Below are positions 22,034 through 32,179 of a DNA stretch of 48,996 nt, piece by piece. The position numbers and the translations under genes were made by a program. The stretch's first letter is position 1. The number at the start of each line of letters is the position of its first letter. Origin of the DNA: Mogibacterium sp. (lineage in GTDB: Bacteria > Bacillota > Clostridia > Peptostreptococcales > Anaerovoracaceae); contig JAFQZQ010000034.1 of NCBI GenBank assembly GCA_017405845.1, positions 1-48,996 on the forward strand, written 5' to 3'. Under the pieces are notes generated by a model that had not been told where the DNA came from, ran no database searches, and was given only the letters and a program-made list of their open reading frames with translations.

Positions 22034-24445
22034 TTATTTGCGATCTACGAGAGTGACTATTGTGTTTCCCTCTCCGCCCTGATCGTAAGGCGCGGATTTG
22101 TACGACTCAACATGCTTATTGCGCCTGAGCTCAGCTCTGAGGCCCTTTCTGAGTATACCCGAACCCCTGCCGTGTATGATGTTCACAGTCTTGAGCCCCG
22201 CAAGGAAGGCATCATCGATGTATTTATTCATCCTGTCAGTGGCATCGTCCAGGTTCATCCCTATCAGGTTGATCTCGGTGCTCACGTTCTTTGTTTTGCC
22301 GAACGACATGTTGCCGTACTTGGCCTTTTTCTTCTCCTTGTTGCCCTGAGGCTCCGACTCGGCGATAACGACGTCTTTTACGTTGACAGTCATTCGTATC
22401 GACCCCAGCCTTATACCGAAGTTGCCTCTGGAGTCCGGAAGGCTCTCCACATCGCCTGTCTGGTCGAGCTTTGTGTACTTGACCCTCATGCCTATCCTGA
22501 GGTCTTCAGGATCAGGCATCTTGCCCGTCTGAATGGTCTCCACTTTAGGAGCATCTGCAGGTTTAAGAGCGGATTCAGCCTGTCTGAGCTTTCTGCGGCT
22601 TTCGGCAGCTCCTCCGGCTATGTGGCCTTCATTAAACCCGGCATTCTTTTTTCTGTGCTGTATATCTCTGAGCTCGGTGGTGATCTCGTCGATCGTGCCC
22701 TGAGCGTCCCTCAGCATGACTCCGGCCTTCTTGCGGGCTTCTTCAACTATCTTAGCTGCTTCTGCCCTGGCTTTAGCGAGCTCCTTCTCTGCCTCACTCA
22801 TAGCCTCCTGCGCAGCTTCTCTTTCCCTGCCGGCTTCCGCCAGCTTAGCCTCTGCTGCAGCCTGGTCGGCTTCGACCCTGCTTACGGCCTCTTCGAATTC
22901 CAGCTGTTCCTCGCCCATGAGCTCCGCTGCCCTGTCTATGATCGATTTATCCAGTCCCAGTTTCTCTGAGATCTCGAAGGCGTTGGATTTGCCCGGGAGC
23001 CCCACCCTGAGCTTGTATGTTGGCGAAAGAGTCTCAACGTTGAACTCCATCGATGCGTTCTCGACTCCCGGAGTCGAAAGAGCGTATTTTTTGAGCTCCG
23101 TATAGTGTGTGGTAGCGGCAACGAGTGCGCCGGCTTCCTTGAGCCTCTCAAGCTCTGCAATGCCGAGTGCGGCACCCTCCAGCGGGTCTGTGCCGGCTCC
23201 GAGCTCGTCGAGCAGCACCAGGCTGCCCTCGCCCGCATTCCTGAATATCTCGATGATGTTCTTCATGTGCGATGAGAAGGTGCTGAGGCTCTGCTCTATG
23301 CTCTGTTCGTCGCCTATGTCGGCGAAGATCTCTTTGAGCACAGGCAGGCTCGTCCTCTCGTCTGCCGGAACATGCAGACCGCTCTGCGCCATAAGGCACA
23401 GAAGACCTATCGTCTTGAGAGTAACAGTCTTGCCTCCGGTATTAGGTCCGGTTATGAGAAGGGTCGTCCAGTCGCGGCCCAGCTCTATGTTGGTAGGAAC
23501 CACCTTATCCGCAGGTATAAGCGGATGGCGCCCTGTCTTAATGTCAATGAAATTCTCCTCGTTCAGATGCGGCTCTGCACCGTCCATCATTACCGACAGC
23601 TTGCCCTTGGCATTGATGAAGTCGAGCTCGGCCATCAGCCTCTGGTCATTCAGAAGGCTCTGGCTGTGTTCTCCGACCCTGCTGCTGAAGAGCTCGAGTA
23701 TTCTGGTGATCTCAGCCTGCTCGTCCATTTCGAGCTGTCTGAGCTCATTGTTGAGTGTAACTACCGCCTGCGGTTCCACGAAAAGAGTGGCTCCCGTTGA
23801 CGACTGGTCGTGCACCATGCCCGGGAACAGGCTTATGTATTCCCTCTTGACCGGTATCACGTACCTGCCGTTTCGCATGGTTACGATGGCGTCCTGAAGG
23901 TGCGACTTTGCAGATGATGAGCTTATCATCTTCTGCAGACGGCTCCTGATGAGGTCGTTCTTATTGCGCATTTCGCGCCTTATGGATTTCAGCTCTGGTG
24001 AGGCGTTATCAGACATCTCATCTTCGCTGAGTATAGCATCGTAAATGTCACGCTCGAGCTTTACTGCAGGATCGAGAAGACCCGCTATCTCGGGTATGAC
24101 TTTCAGACCGTCAGGCATGTCGCTCTTAAGAAAAGTCTTCACCTGGCGCGAGACCGCTATGCTGGCGCGTATCTGCAGCAGTTCCCTCATGCTGAGGCAT
24201 CTGCCCCTGCGGGCCAGAGACACCATACCGCTGATGTCTCCGATCTCGCCGACAGGAATGCTTCCCTTATGAACAATAACGGAAACCGCTTCTGTAGTTT
24301 CCGTTAGTGCATCCTTTGCCATGCGCATATTGGTCATAGGCTCAAGCTGCTCTATTCTTTCCTTAGCAAGTCCCGAACCCGCCTGATCGCGCAGGAGGTC
24401 AAGTATTTTATTGAATTCGAGGAGTGTCAGTATCTTAGAATTCAT
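22034..24445 (-). CDS. mutS2: Endonuclease MutS2
   Basis: An 803-aa MutS-like ATPase. Visible parts are the clamp/lever region (1-290), Walker A in LLITGPNTGGKTVTLKTIGL, Walker B in LVLLDELGAGTDPLEGAAL, the long coiled-coil insert rich in Ala/Glu (about 510-600), and a C-terminal Smr nuclease domain with INLIGMNLDDA and NIIHGRGSGILRKGL. MutS2 suppresses recombination and, in Bacillus, rescues stalled ribosomes. The length is as expected. Its start overlaps the end of zapA by 11 bp, a common Bacillota order. Confidence 0.97.
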   Translation of the reverse strand: MNSKILTLLEFNKILDLLRDQAGSGLAKERIEQLEPMTNMRMAKDALTETTEAVSVIVHKGSIPVGEIGDISGMVSLARRGRCLSMRELLQIRASIAVSRQVKTFLKSDMPDGLKVIPEIAGLLDPAVKLERDIYDAILSEDEMSDNASPELKSIRREMRNKNDLIRSRLQKMISSSSAKSHLQDAIVTMRNGRYVIPVKREYISLFPGMVHDQSSTGATLFVEPQAVVTLNNELRQLEMDEQAEITRILELFSSRVGEHSQSLLNDQRLMAELDFINAKGKLSVMMDGAEPHLNEENFIDIKTGRHPLIPADKVVPTNIELGRDWTTLLITGPNTGGKTVTLKTIGLLCLMAQSGLHVPADERTSLPVLKEIFADIGDEQSIEQSLSTFSSHMKNIIEIFRNAGEGSLVLLDELGAGTDPLEGAALGIAELERLKEAGALVAATTHYTELKKYALSTPGVENASMEFNVETLSPTYKLRVGLPGKSNAFEISEKLGLDKSIIDRAAELMGEEQLEFEEAVSRVEADQAAAEAKLAEAGREREAAQEAMSEAEKELAKARAEAAKIVEEARKKAGVMLRDAQGTIDEITTELRDIQHRKKNAGFNEGHIAGGAAESRRKLRQAESALKPADAPKVETIQTGKMPDPEDLRIGMRVKYTKLDQTGDVESLPDSRGNFGIRLGSIRMTVNVKDVVIAESEPQGNKEKKKAKYGNMSFGKTKNVSTEINLIGMNLDDATDRMNKYIDDAFLAGLKTVNIIHGRGSGILRKGLRAELRRNKHVESYKSAPYDQGGEGNTIVTLVDRK

Positions 24446-24917
24446 CTTCGTTGTTAAGTCTCTTGATGGATTTCAGCTCGTTTCTGAGATTAACGTTCTC
24501 CATCTGAAGATCGAAGTAAGCGTTCTCCATCTCGACGAGCTTCTCCTGAAGCTTTTTCTGATCTTCGGTGTTCTGTGTCTGTCTGTCGAACTCAGAAGAC
24601 ATCTTGTCCTTCAGATCTGTAACCTGCTTCTTTGTCTGCTCCCACATCTGGATGTAGTGCTTAACGTCGTTGTCGAGCTGATAGTTCTCTGTCTGCAGCT
24701 TGAGTGTCATGTCTGTATTATCCATCAGCTTCTCTGCGATATTAAGTGCTGTCAGTACCGCAGCCTTGTAATTAGGATTGACATTGAGCGCCTTGCTTAC
24801 AGCTCTGAGCTCTTCATCCACCATCTTAGCGATATCCTTGATGCGTTCCTCGCTCTTGTCGCTGGAAAGCACATAATTGGTTCCGCATATGATTACATCG
24901 GCTCTGTTCTTTTCCAT
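24435..24917 (-). CDS. zapA: Cell division protein ZapA
   Basis: A 160-aa protein with the ZapA head (residues 6-75: VIICGTNYVLSSDKSEERIK and YKAAVLTALNIAEKLMDN) and a long C-terminal coiled coil (80-150). ZapA bundles FtsZ filaments at mid-cell. Its place directly between mutS2 and an RNA methyltransferase, four genes from ftsZ, supports the call. The coiled coil is longer than in the short Bacillus protein. Confidence 0.9.
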   Translation of the reverse strand: MEKNRADVIICGTNYVLSSDKSEERIKDIAKMVDEELRAVSKALNVNPNYKAAVLTALNIAEKLMDNTDMTLKLQTENYQLDNDVKHYIQMWEQTKKQVTDLKDKMSSEFDRQTQNTEDQKKLQEKLVEMENAYFDLQMENVNLRNELKSIKRLNNEDEF

Positions 24918-24937
24918 TTCTTACCTCGCATTGATAA

Positions 24938-25741
24938 TTATACCTGTCTGCCGCGCACAGCCTCGTACATGAGTATGGCCGCTGCGACAGCCGCGTTTAG
25001 AGATTCGATCCTTCCACGCATCGGAAGCGTCACCTTAACGTCTGCCATATCTATCATGGCATCTGATACGCCCCTTGCCTCGTTGCCTATAATAAGGGCT
25101 ATGCCCTTGCTCAAATCTTCCTCATAGTACGGCACGCCTCCGTCAACTGCAGTTACGGCAATGCGTCTGCCCGATTTTCTGAGGATGTCTCTGAGTCTGT
25201 CCTCTCCGGTTACGTAAATCACCGGAATCTCGAAGATCATGCCCGCGGTCGCGCGCAGCACCTTAGGTGAATAGATATCCACCGTGCCGCTCATCGCTAT
25301 GATGGCCTTGTAGCCTGCAGCGACCGCAGTCCTTATCAGGGTACCCATGTTGCCCGGATCCTGTATGCGGTCGAGCACAAGAATATTGTCGTCAGCACTG
25401 AGACTGTCTATGAGCTCCGGTCCGCATGCCTGCTGCTTTACTACAGCCAGCATTCCTATACCGCCTACTGCATCCGTAAGCGCGGCAAATTCGCGCTCGG
25501 GAACCTCGCAGACGGTCATGTCCGGAGACTTTATGCAATCCTTTATGAAGTGAGGCGCGTCATCCGACGCTCCCGCAGGTATCATTATGAAGTCGACATC
25601 GAGACCTCTTTCGAGCACCTCGCTGACGAGATTCCTGCCTTCTACGGCAAAGCGGCCTTCTGTAGTGCGGCCCTTGCGCGTAGCGAGCTTTCTGACGAGC
25701 CTGATCCTGCTGTTGTCACCTGATGTTATTCTGATCAGCAT
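24938..25741 (-). CDS. TrmH/SpoU family RNA 2'-O-methyltransferase
   Basis: A 267-aa SAM-dependent methyltransferase with a SPOUT knot. N-terminal substrate-binding region (VRKLATRKGRTTEGRFAVEG), then motif 1 VLDRIQDPGNMGTLIRTA, motif 2 IALIIGNEARGVSD and motif 3 VTLPMRGRIESLNAAVAA. It methylates a ribose in rRNA or tRNA; the exact site cannot be told from sequence. It follows ftsZ by 30 bp in the same operon. Confidence 0.92.
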   Translation of the reverse strand: MLIRITSGDNSRIRLVRKLATRKGRTTEGRFAVEGRNLVSEVLERGLDVDFIMIPAGASDDAPHFIKDCIKSPDMTVCEVPEREFAALTDAVGGIGMLAVVKQQACGPELIDSLSADDNILVLDRIQDPGNMGTLIRTAVAAGYKAIIAMSGTVDIYSPKVLRATAGMIFEIPVIYVTGEDRLRDILRKSGRRIAVTAVDGGVPYYEEDLSKGIALIIGNEARGVSDAMIDMADVKVTLPMRGRIESLNAAVAAAILMYEAVRGRQV

Positions 25742-25771
25742 ATTCTGGCGTAGGAATCGACTTCTTCCGTT

Positions 25772-26917
25772 TTACTTGAGAAATTCCGGGATGTCGAAAT
25801 CGTCGGAACCGCCTGACGGAGCGGAGTCGTTGTCGTCGAAGAGCTTATCGAGCTCAACTTCAACAGCGTCGAGTCCGTCGACTGTGATTCTCTTTGCAGT
25901 TGCAAGAGTGTCCTTCTCAGGCTGCGGAGAAATGGTGATGCCGTCCATGCCTGCAGTGTTGCCAAAGTCTGTAGCAATGATTGTGACGGAAATCTTGTCT
26001 GTCATCTCTTCGCTGATAGTAGCACCGAAGATGATGTTAGCGTCTGCGTCTGCCTCATTGGCAACTCTGTCAGCGATAGTGTTGATATCGAGCATTCCCA
26101 TGTCGTATCCGCCTGTAACGTAGAGCAGGATCGACTTGGCGCCTGAGATGGATGTCTCGAGCAGCGGGCTGTGAACAGCGTTTGTGATAGCCTGCTCGAT
26201 CTTGTCTTCTCCCTCGCCTGTACCAACGCCCATGTGAGCGATTCCGCGGCCTTCCATGACGGTTCTGACGTCAGCAAAGTCGACGTTGACAAGTCCGTAC
26301 TGGGAGATCAGATCGGAGATGCCCTGTACGCCCTTTCTGAGAACGTCGTCTGCCATAGCGAATGCCTCGAGCATCGAAGTGTTCTTGTCGCTCGAATCGA
26401 TCAGCTTGTCGTTAGGGATAACTACGAGTGAATCTACGAAGTTGCTGAGATACTGGATACCCTTTGCTGCACGGTTCCAGCGCTTCTTGCCTTCGAATGT
26501 GAATGGCTTTGTGACTACAGCTACTGTAAGAGCTCCGCAGTCCATCGATGCCTTTGCAACGATAGGAGCAGCTCCTGTACCTGTGCCGCCGCCCATTCCT
26601 GCTGTGATGAATACCATGTCGGCATCCTGGATGTTAGCGATGATCTCATCGATGCTCTCCTCAGCAGCCTTCTGACCGATCTCCGGGTTAGCGCCGGCTC
26701 CACGGCCTCCGGTGATCTTTTCGCCGAGCTGAACCTTGATCTCAGCTTTGCATCTTGAGAGTGCCTGTCTGTCTGTATTCACACCAATAAAGGTAACGCC
26801 CTGCAGTCCGGCGTCGACCATGCGGTTGATAGCATTGCATCCGCCACCGCCGATACCGACGACCTTGATGATTGCGGCATTATCCGGTTCGGAAACAAAG
26901 TCGGAAACAAATTCCAT
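25772..26917 (-). CDS. ftsZ: Cell division protein FtsZ
   Basis: A 381-aa tubulin-like GTPase that forms the division ring. The N-terminal nucleotide site [15 protein letters not shown], tubulin signature [14 protein letters not shown] and T7-loop region [11 protein letters not shown] are all present. The C-terminal linker is short (about 50 residues, acidic), and the conserved tail peptide reads [17 protein letters not shown] precedes the start. A 140-bp AT-rich gap separates it from divIB, so it may also have its own promoter. No ftsA lies upstream. Confidence 0.98.
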   Translation of the reverse strand: MEFVSDFVSEPDNAAIIKVVGIGGGGCNAINRMVDAGLQGVTFIGVNTDRQALSRCKAEIKVQLGEKITGGRGAGANPEIGQKAAEESIDEIIANIQDADMVFITAGMGGGTGTGAAPIVAKASMDCGALTVAVVTKPFTFEGKKRWNRAAKGIQYLSNFVDSLVVIPNDKLIDSSDKNTSMLEAFAMADDVLRKGVQGISDLISQYGLVNVDFADVRTVMEGRGIAHMGVGTGEGEDKIEQAITNAVHSPLLETSISGAKSILLYVTGGYDMGMLDINTIADRVANEADADANIIFGATISEEMTDKISVTIIATDFGNTAGMDGITISPQPEKDTLATAKRITVDGLDAVEVELDKLFDDNDSAPSGGSDDFDIPEFLK

Positions 26918-27057
26918 AATGAAGTCCTCCTCAAATAAATATACTTATAAACATATATTGTAATAGTAACATATAAAAACCCCGAATGCATTAGTTTTTT
27001 GGCGAAAAACACAACATTTAGGGGGTATTTGCTTGACGAGACACAATTACTTGTTAA

Positions 27058-28416
27058 CTAGAATATAGGCTGGAACGATGCCGAGCCGTCCTCCAGGAAT
27101 GTGATGGTGCCCCTTTCGATGCCATCCTCGAAGAGTTTTTCGACCACCAGATGGAGTCTTCCGTCCTCCATGTTGGTCATCAGAGTGTCGTAATCCGTCT
27201 TTACACACAGCGTGTCATAGATATACGCCTTTATCTTTTTCTCCTTCGAGACATCGACCTTCACAAAATAAAGGTCGGATTTTATCATCATTTTGATGAG
27301 ATCCAGCACCTTGTCCATACGCGCGTTGTCCTCAGTGCCGATCTTCTCGCCCAGCTTTATCTTGCTGACGATTATTCCCTCAATGATGGTTGTCGTTGGC
27401 TTGTTTCTCGTCTTCTTGAGGAGTATGCCCTCCTCGTCCATGACGAGATAATCATCGTCATATTTGAACGCCAGTCTCTCCTGTCTCTCAGTGACCTTTA
27501 TCACCAGAGTCGACGGAAGTTTGCGCCTTACTTCGGCGCTCTTTATATAAGGGTTCTGTTCAAGGAACTCTCTGGTCTCCTTGATGTTTGCTTTGTAGAT
27601 TATATTCCGGCCCGAAGTAGCATGACCGATGTTGATTATCTCTTCAGCCGTGTAGTGCGAATTGCCCTTCACCTCTATGGCATCGATCGTAAACAGACCT
27701 GAGTTTGAAAGCACCAGCCATACAACCCCGAGTATTGCGGCTGTCATCAGCACGTAGAAGCGCGTCCTGAAGAGGTTTTTCTTTCTCTGCTTGTAGATCC
27801 TGCGGGCTTCCTGTTTCTGCGCCAGCTCACCCATTCCCGGATGATCTACCGGAAGTCCGTATCGGGTCTTCTTTTCTCCGGAGCCATCATCTTCAGGCTG
27901 CTCACCCGTACGATCCATGACCTTTGTCTCTGCGTAGAGTATCTGTGCTGCAGCCTTCCTTGCCTTCTCCTCTTCGGGATCGGGCTCCTCGTAGGTTTCG
28001 CCCTTCGGGACTACGAAAGTATATGTTATGTCATCCGGAGGCAGGCCTGTATCAGCATATATTGGCGGTTCTATGTTAGCCCTGCCAAGCTGATCCGCAA
28101 AGTTCTTTCGGTCTGCTACTAATGTCTTCGCCGGAACCGCTACTGCTTCAGGCTCTTCCGCTTCCTCATCCCCGTCAGTTTCAGCGGGCTCAGGCTCCAC
28201 CATCACAGGTTCAGGAATTGCCTCTCCGTCACCGGCTGCCAGATAGTCATCGTCCGCCTCGGCAGAATGATCCTCCTCATCGGGATCTCTGTATACCTCT
28301 CCTTTCGGCACAACAAAAGTGTATTCGATGTCATCATCCAATACGCTGCCGGTTTCAGGATTCAGGTCCTCAGGCTTCTCTGTATTCTGTTCGATAGCTT
28401 CCCTGTTGTCTTCCAA
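27058..28416 (-). CDS. divIB: Cell division protein DivIB/FtsQ with repeated cytoplasmic motif
   Basis: A 452-aa bitopic division protein. A very long acidic, disordered cytoplasmic tail (1-212) leads to one span at about 220-237, then the POTRA domain (FTIDAIEVKGNSHYTAEEII) and the beta/FtsQ domain. The tail is far longer than usual. It contains the motif DDIxYTFVVPKGExYxxPD twice, at residues 28-46 and 128-146, exactly 100 residues apart. Between the two copies of YTFVVPKGE, 7 of 9 codons differ and all changes are silent, so the motif is held by selection. A binding site for a cytoplasmic partner is inferred. The gene is 5 bp after murG. Confidence 0.92.
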   Translation of the reverse strand: MEDNREAIEQNTEKPEDLNPETGSVLDDDIEYTFVVPKGEVYRDPDEEDHSAEADDDYLAAGDGEAIPEPVMVEPEPAETDGDEEAEEPEAVAVPAKTLVADRKNFADQLGRANIEPPIYADTGLPPDDITYTFVVPKGETYEEPDPEEEKARKAAAQILYAETKVMDRTGEQPEDDGSGEKKTRYGLPVDHPGMGELAQKQEARRIYKQRKKNLFRTRFYVLMTAAILGVVWLVLSNSGLFTIDAIEVKGNSHYTAEEIINIGHATSGRNIIYKANIKETREFLEQNPYIKSAEVRRKLPSTLVIKVTERQERLAFKYDDDYLVMDEEGILLKKTRNKPTTTIIEGIIVSKIKLGEKIGTEDNARMDKVLDLIKMMIKSDLYFVKVDVSKEKKIKAYIYDTLCVKTDYDTLMTNMEDGRLHLVVEKLFEDGIERGTITFLEDGSASFQPIF

Positions 28417-28421
28417 ATGCC

Positions 28422-29522
28422 TTACCTGTAGGTTTCAACGACGGTGTTGTAGATTATGTCTGTAGCATCCACCGGAGCTATGCTGCGGCTCGCTTTCTTC
28501 ATTGCCTCCAGCCTTGCCCTGTCTGCATCGAGCTTACGGACTTCTTCCATAACCTTATCAGCGGTGTCTGCATTTTCTCTGACTATTATTGCCCCGCCTG
28601 CATCTGCTACGGCCTTTGCGTTGTAGTACTGGTGATCGGCCGTTACGTTCGGTGACGGGATGAATATGGCCGCTCTGCCGGCCATTGTGACCTCAGCCAC
28701 AGAGAGCGCTCCGCTCCTGCTTATTGTGAGGTCGCATGCCGACAGCTGTGCCGGCATGTCGTTTATGTAGGCGCTTACCCTGACATTCGAAGGATTGAAG
28801 CCCTCTTCCGCCAGGCGCTTGCTTATTGCGTCATAATACTCTCTGCCGGTTCCCCAGATGACCGTATATCCGTCCTTGCCGGCATATTCTCTGGCGATCG
28901 CCTCGCCAATGCGGTTTGTGGTCTCAGATCCGAGACTTCCGCCAAACACCATGATGACGAAGTCTCCCTCCGGTATTCCCAGCTCCTTCCTGTCGGCTGA
29001 GGCGTCCCTGCCGTCGAAATCGGCTCTTACCGGGTTGCCGCTGTAGAGTATGTTGTCCTTGTTTTTAAAATGCTCGCGCGCGGATTCGAATCCGAGGAAC
29101 ACCTTCCTTGCGTTGCGAGCTCCGAGCCTGTTTGAAACACCCGGGAATCCGTTCTGCTCATGCAGATATACAGGAACTCCGAGCTTTCTGGCAGCCAGAA
29201 CGACCGGCACGCTCACGAAGCTTCCGGTGCTTATGACTGCGTCAGGCCTGAATTTCTTCATCAGTTTGATGGCATCACGCCTTCCGTTCAGAGTTCTCCT
29301 GATCGTGGTGGCGAGCCTGACCGGATTGCTGCGGTCGAACCATGTGGAATCGACCTCGTAAAGCTTGTATCCGTGAGCCGGAATTATCTGACGCTCAAGG
29401 TCTTCGCCCTTCGCAATGTATATAACCTCGCCTGTAGGATCCTCGGCTCTGAACTTATCGCCAATGGCGAGCGCCGGGTATATATGGCCGCCGGTGCAGC
29501 CTCCTGTCAGAACTATTTTCAT
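28422..29522 (-). CDS. murG: MurG (UDP-GlcNAc:lipid I GlcNAc-transferase)
   Basis: A 366-aa glycosyltransferase that turns lipid I into lipid II on the inner face of the membrane. It has the N-terminal glycine loop TGGCTGGHIYPALAIG, then PDAVISTGSFVSVPVVLAAR and YLHEQNGFPGVSNR, and the C-terminal GGSLGSETTNR and ISRSGALSVAE motifs. The length is normal. Its start overlaps the ftsW stop by 4 bp (ATGA). Confidence 0.97.
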   Translation of the reverse strand: MKIVLTGGCTGGHIYPALAIGDKFRAEDPTGEVIYIAKGEDLERQIIPAHGYKLYEVDSTWFDRSNPVRLATTIRRTLNGRRDAIKLMKKFRPDAVISTGSFVSVPVVLAARKLGVPVYLHEQNGFPGVSNRLGARNARKVFLGFESAREHFKNKDNILYSGNPVRADFDGRDASADRKELGIPEGDFVIMVFGGSLGSETTNRIGEAIAREYAGKDGYTVIWGTGREYYDAISKRLAEEGFNPSNVRVSAYINDMPAQLSACDLTISRSGALSVAEVTMAGRAAIFIPSPNVTADHQYYNAKAVADAGGAIIVRENADTADKVMEEVRKLDADRARLEAMKKASRSIAPVDATDIIYNTVVETYR

Positions 29523-30793
29523 GATGGCAAAGCCTCCGCGTTATTTTTCATTTTCCTTTTGGGCACCCGTTTTTTAGATACGTTAAGCACTATGCCCATG
29601 GCTATCATGAACGACCAGATGGATGTGCCTCCGTAGCTGATGAACGGCAGCGTGATTCCTGTCGCAGGCATCGATGAGGTAACGACCGCCACGTTGATAA
29701 TGACCTGCAGTCCCAGCATGACTCCTACTCCCGTTGCGAGGTAGAAACCGAGTCTGTCTTTGGCCTTGAGCGCTACCATAAAGATCCTGAAGAGCAGGAT
29801 TATATATACCAGCATGAGGACCACAAAGCCGATGTATCCGAGCTCCTCGCCTATTACCGCGAGGATGAAGTCGTTCTGAGGCTCAGGCAGATAGAGGTTC
29901 TTTGCGATACTGCGGCCGAAGCCGAGGCCTCTTAATCCTCCGTTGCCAAGCGCGATAAGGCCCTGTGATACCTGATAGCCGCTGCCCTGGAAGTCCGCGA
30001 ACGGATCGCGGAAGCTTGAGATTCTCTGATACCAGTGCTCCGGGCTTTTGGCAGTCATGATGTACATGTAGCCTGCTACGGCGCCGGCAAACGGCACTGC
30101 CAAGAAAAGATAATTGAGCCCTGCAACCAGCATGATCGCAATCATGATGGCCACGATTACGATAGCCGTTGAGAGGTTAGGCTGCTCAACGATCAGATAG
30201 AAGTGGATGCCCATTACCGCAATCAGCACCAGCAGTCCCTTAAGCGTACGTATATTGCTCGGATCCTTTATCAGGAAGCACGAGGTGAACACTATCATAG
30301 CTACCTTCGAGAACTCAGACGGCGTTACACCGATGCCTCGAATGCCTCGCTGAGCACCGCCGACGGTAGAACTCGTCATGATTACCAGCACCAGCAGCAC
30401 CACCGACACCAGCACGATCAGGTAGCTTACCTTCATGTATATGTGGTAGTCGATGTTGGCGACTATCAGCATTACGAAAAGTCCGGTGCCGACCCACAGC
30501 GCCTGCCTGAACAGATAGTATGTAGGATCAGGATGCGCAGTATTTATGGTCTGGTAGTAGCCCGCGCTGAATACCATGGCGATACCGAAAAGCGACAGCA
30601 ATATTACGAGCACGACTACTCCGAAATCGTAGCCGCTCACTACCCTGCCGAGTCCGCGTCCAAAATCCCTCGCTTCATCTACAGCGCTCGGTTTGCTGAT
30701 TGCTTCGCGCCTTTCGCGCCTTATGGCCCTGCGCGTTGCAGCCTTCTCTGCCCTGCTCTTATTCTGTTTTACTTCAGCATCTCGTTTATGCAT
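29519..30793 (-). CDS. ftsW: Lipid II polymerase / division protein FtsW
   Basis: A 424-aa SEDS-family glycosyltransferase with a charged cytoplasmic N-terminus (1-50) and about ten membrane spans. Signature stretches are GIGVTPSEFSKVAMIVFTS, VEQPNLSTAIVI, GYQVSQGLIALGNGGLRGLG and PFISYGGTSIWSFMIAMGIV. It acts with the PBP of the same operon. It overlaps murD by 25 bp, and murG by 4. Confidence 0.95.
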   Translation of the reverse strand: MHKRDAEVKQNKSRAEKAATRRAIRRERREAISKPSAVDEARDFGRGLGRVVSGYDFGVVVLVILLSLFGIAMVFSAGYYQTINTAHPDPTYYLFRQALWVGTGLFVMLIVANIDYHIYMKVSYLIVLVSVVLLVLVIMTSSTVGGAQRGIRGIGVTPSEFSKVAMIVFTSCFLIKDPSNIRTLKGLLVLIAVMGIHFYLIVEQPNLSTAIVIVAIMIAIMLVAGLNYLFLAVPFAGAVAGYMYIMTAKSPEHWYQRISSFRDPFADFQGSGYQVSQGLIALGNGGLRGLGFGRSIAKNLYLPEPQNDFILAVIGEELGYIGFVVLMLVYIILLFRIFMVALKAKDRLGFYLATGVGVMLGLQVIINVAVVTSSMPATGITLPFISYGGTSIWSFMIAMGIVLNVSKKRVPKRKMKNNAEALPS

Positions 30794-32154
30794 TGTTTGA
30801 AGTGTTTGCCTCTTTGTTCAAAGTTTGAGTACATATCCCAGCTTGCGCATGCAGGCGACAGGAGCACTTTTTCTCCGGCTCTTGCCAGTTCTGCTGCCTT
30901 GCGCACGCACTCAGGCATGTCCTTGCAGTTGTAAATATTTGTGAAGCCGGCCTTTCTGGCTGCTTCTTCGATGATAGGAGCATCTCTTCCGAGAAGGATT
31001 AGCGCCTCAACGGCTCCGTCAAAGTGATTGACGAGCTCGCCAAACTCCTGACCCTTGCCGTCGCCTCCGGCGATCAGGATTATTCCGTCCTTGAGCGCCT
31101 TGATCGCGATGACCGCAGCATCTACGTTTGTGCCCTTGGAGTCATTGTAGTAGTCTACATCATCGACTCTGCCGCAGAACTCTATGCGGTGCTCAACTCC
31201 CGGGAACTCCTTGATTGCTGCGCTTATCACCTCAGGATCAATACCTGCGAAGAACGATATCGCTGCCGCTGCGAGCACATTTTCAACGTTGTGATCGCCT
31301 ATGATGCGAAGATCTGATCTGTCGCAGATGAAGTGCTCTGTGCCTTTAAGGTCCTTTACGATAATCTTTGTACCGTCAAGATATGCTCCGCAGTCGAGTT
31401 TTTTCTTTCTGCTGAACGGAATTATGGTCGCTTTTGTGTTTTTACCAAGCGCGAATGCCTGCTCATCGTCCTTATTGATGACCAGGAACTCGTCCTCTGA
31501 CTGATTTGCAGCTACCTGGGCTTTAGCAGCGCCATAAGCTTCCATGCTGCCGTGCCTGTTAAGGTGATCAGGTGTGAGGTTCAGGATAGAAGATACGACT
31601 GGTCTGAAATCCACGGCAGTCTCGAGCTGGAAGGACGATACCTCCGTAACGAGCCAGTCTTTATTTGTGCTGTCCATAGACTCCGTAACTACCGGGTTTC
31701 CGATATTTCCCACAACAGCTGTATTTCGCCCTGAGGCCTTGAAAATCTCGCCAACCAGTGTAGTTGTCGTAGTCTTGCCGTTTGTGCCTGTAATAGCCAC
31801 AAAATTGCCTTCTCCGAGTCTGTAGGCGAGCTCCAGCTCACCGATGATCTCAGCTCCGGCAGCCTTTGCCTGCTGGATATAGTCGAGCGCAGGAGGTACT
31901 CCCGGACTCAGAACAAGCATGTCATAAGCAGTCATATCCTCCGGTACACTGCCGAGGTATGACTTTATTTCTTCATTCTCCATATACTTAAGGAACTGTG
32001 TGTCGAGCTTATCAGGAGTCTTGGAGTCCTGAATGGTGACTATAGCTCCGGCTTCATTCAGCGCCTTTGTAGCAGCCTTGCCTGACTTGCCGAGGCCAAC
32101 TACCAGCACGTTGCGTCCCTTAAGGATCTGTTTATAGGTATTTCCCCTTTTCAT
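30769..32154 (-). CDS. murD: UDP-N-acetylmuramoyl-L-alanine:D-glutamate ligase MurD
   Basis: A 461-aa cytoplasmic ligase that adds D-glutamate. N-terminal Rossmann domain (LVVGLGKSGKAATKAL), ATP loop ITGTNGKTTTTTLVGEIF, NLTPDHLNRHGSMEAY and the third-domain DYYNDSKGTNVDAAV support MurD rather than MurC, E or F. The length is typical. It lies 25 bp after mraY. Confidence 0.96.
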   Translation of the reverse strand: MKRGNTYKQILKGRNVLVVGLGKSGKAATKALNEAGAIVTIQDSKTPDKLDTQFLKYMENEEIKSYLGSVPEDMTAYDMLVLSPGVPPALDYIQQAKAAGAEIIGELELAYRLGEGNFVAITGTNGKTTTTTLVGEIFKASGRNTAVVGNIGNPVVTESMDSTNKDWLVTEVSSFQLETAVDFRPVVSSILNLTPDHLNRHGSMEAYGAAKAQVAANQSEDEFLVINKDDEQAFALGKNTKATIIPFSRKKKLDCGAYLDGTKIIVKDLKGTEHFICDRSDLRIIGDHNVENVLAAAAISFFAGIDPEVISAAIKEFPGVEHRIEFCGRVDDVDYYNDSKGTNVDAAVIAIKALKDGIILIAGGDGKGQEFGELVNHFDGAVEALILLGRDAPIIEEAARKAGFTNIYNCKDMPECVRKAAELARAGEKVLLSPACASWDMYSNFEQRGKHFKQCINEMLK

Positions 32155-32179
32155 AGTGCTATCGCCTCTTTTCTATTTA

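Noticed and set aside
22716..23897. Long plus-strand open frames opposite mutS2 (for example 23109-23897).
   Set aside because: Low-complexity Ser/Ala/Leu-rich translations without ribosome sites, lying antisense to a clear gene; they reflect the codon pattern of the real gene.
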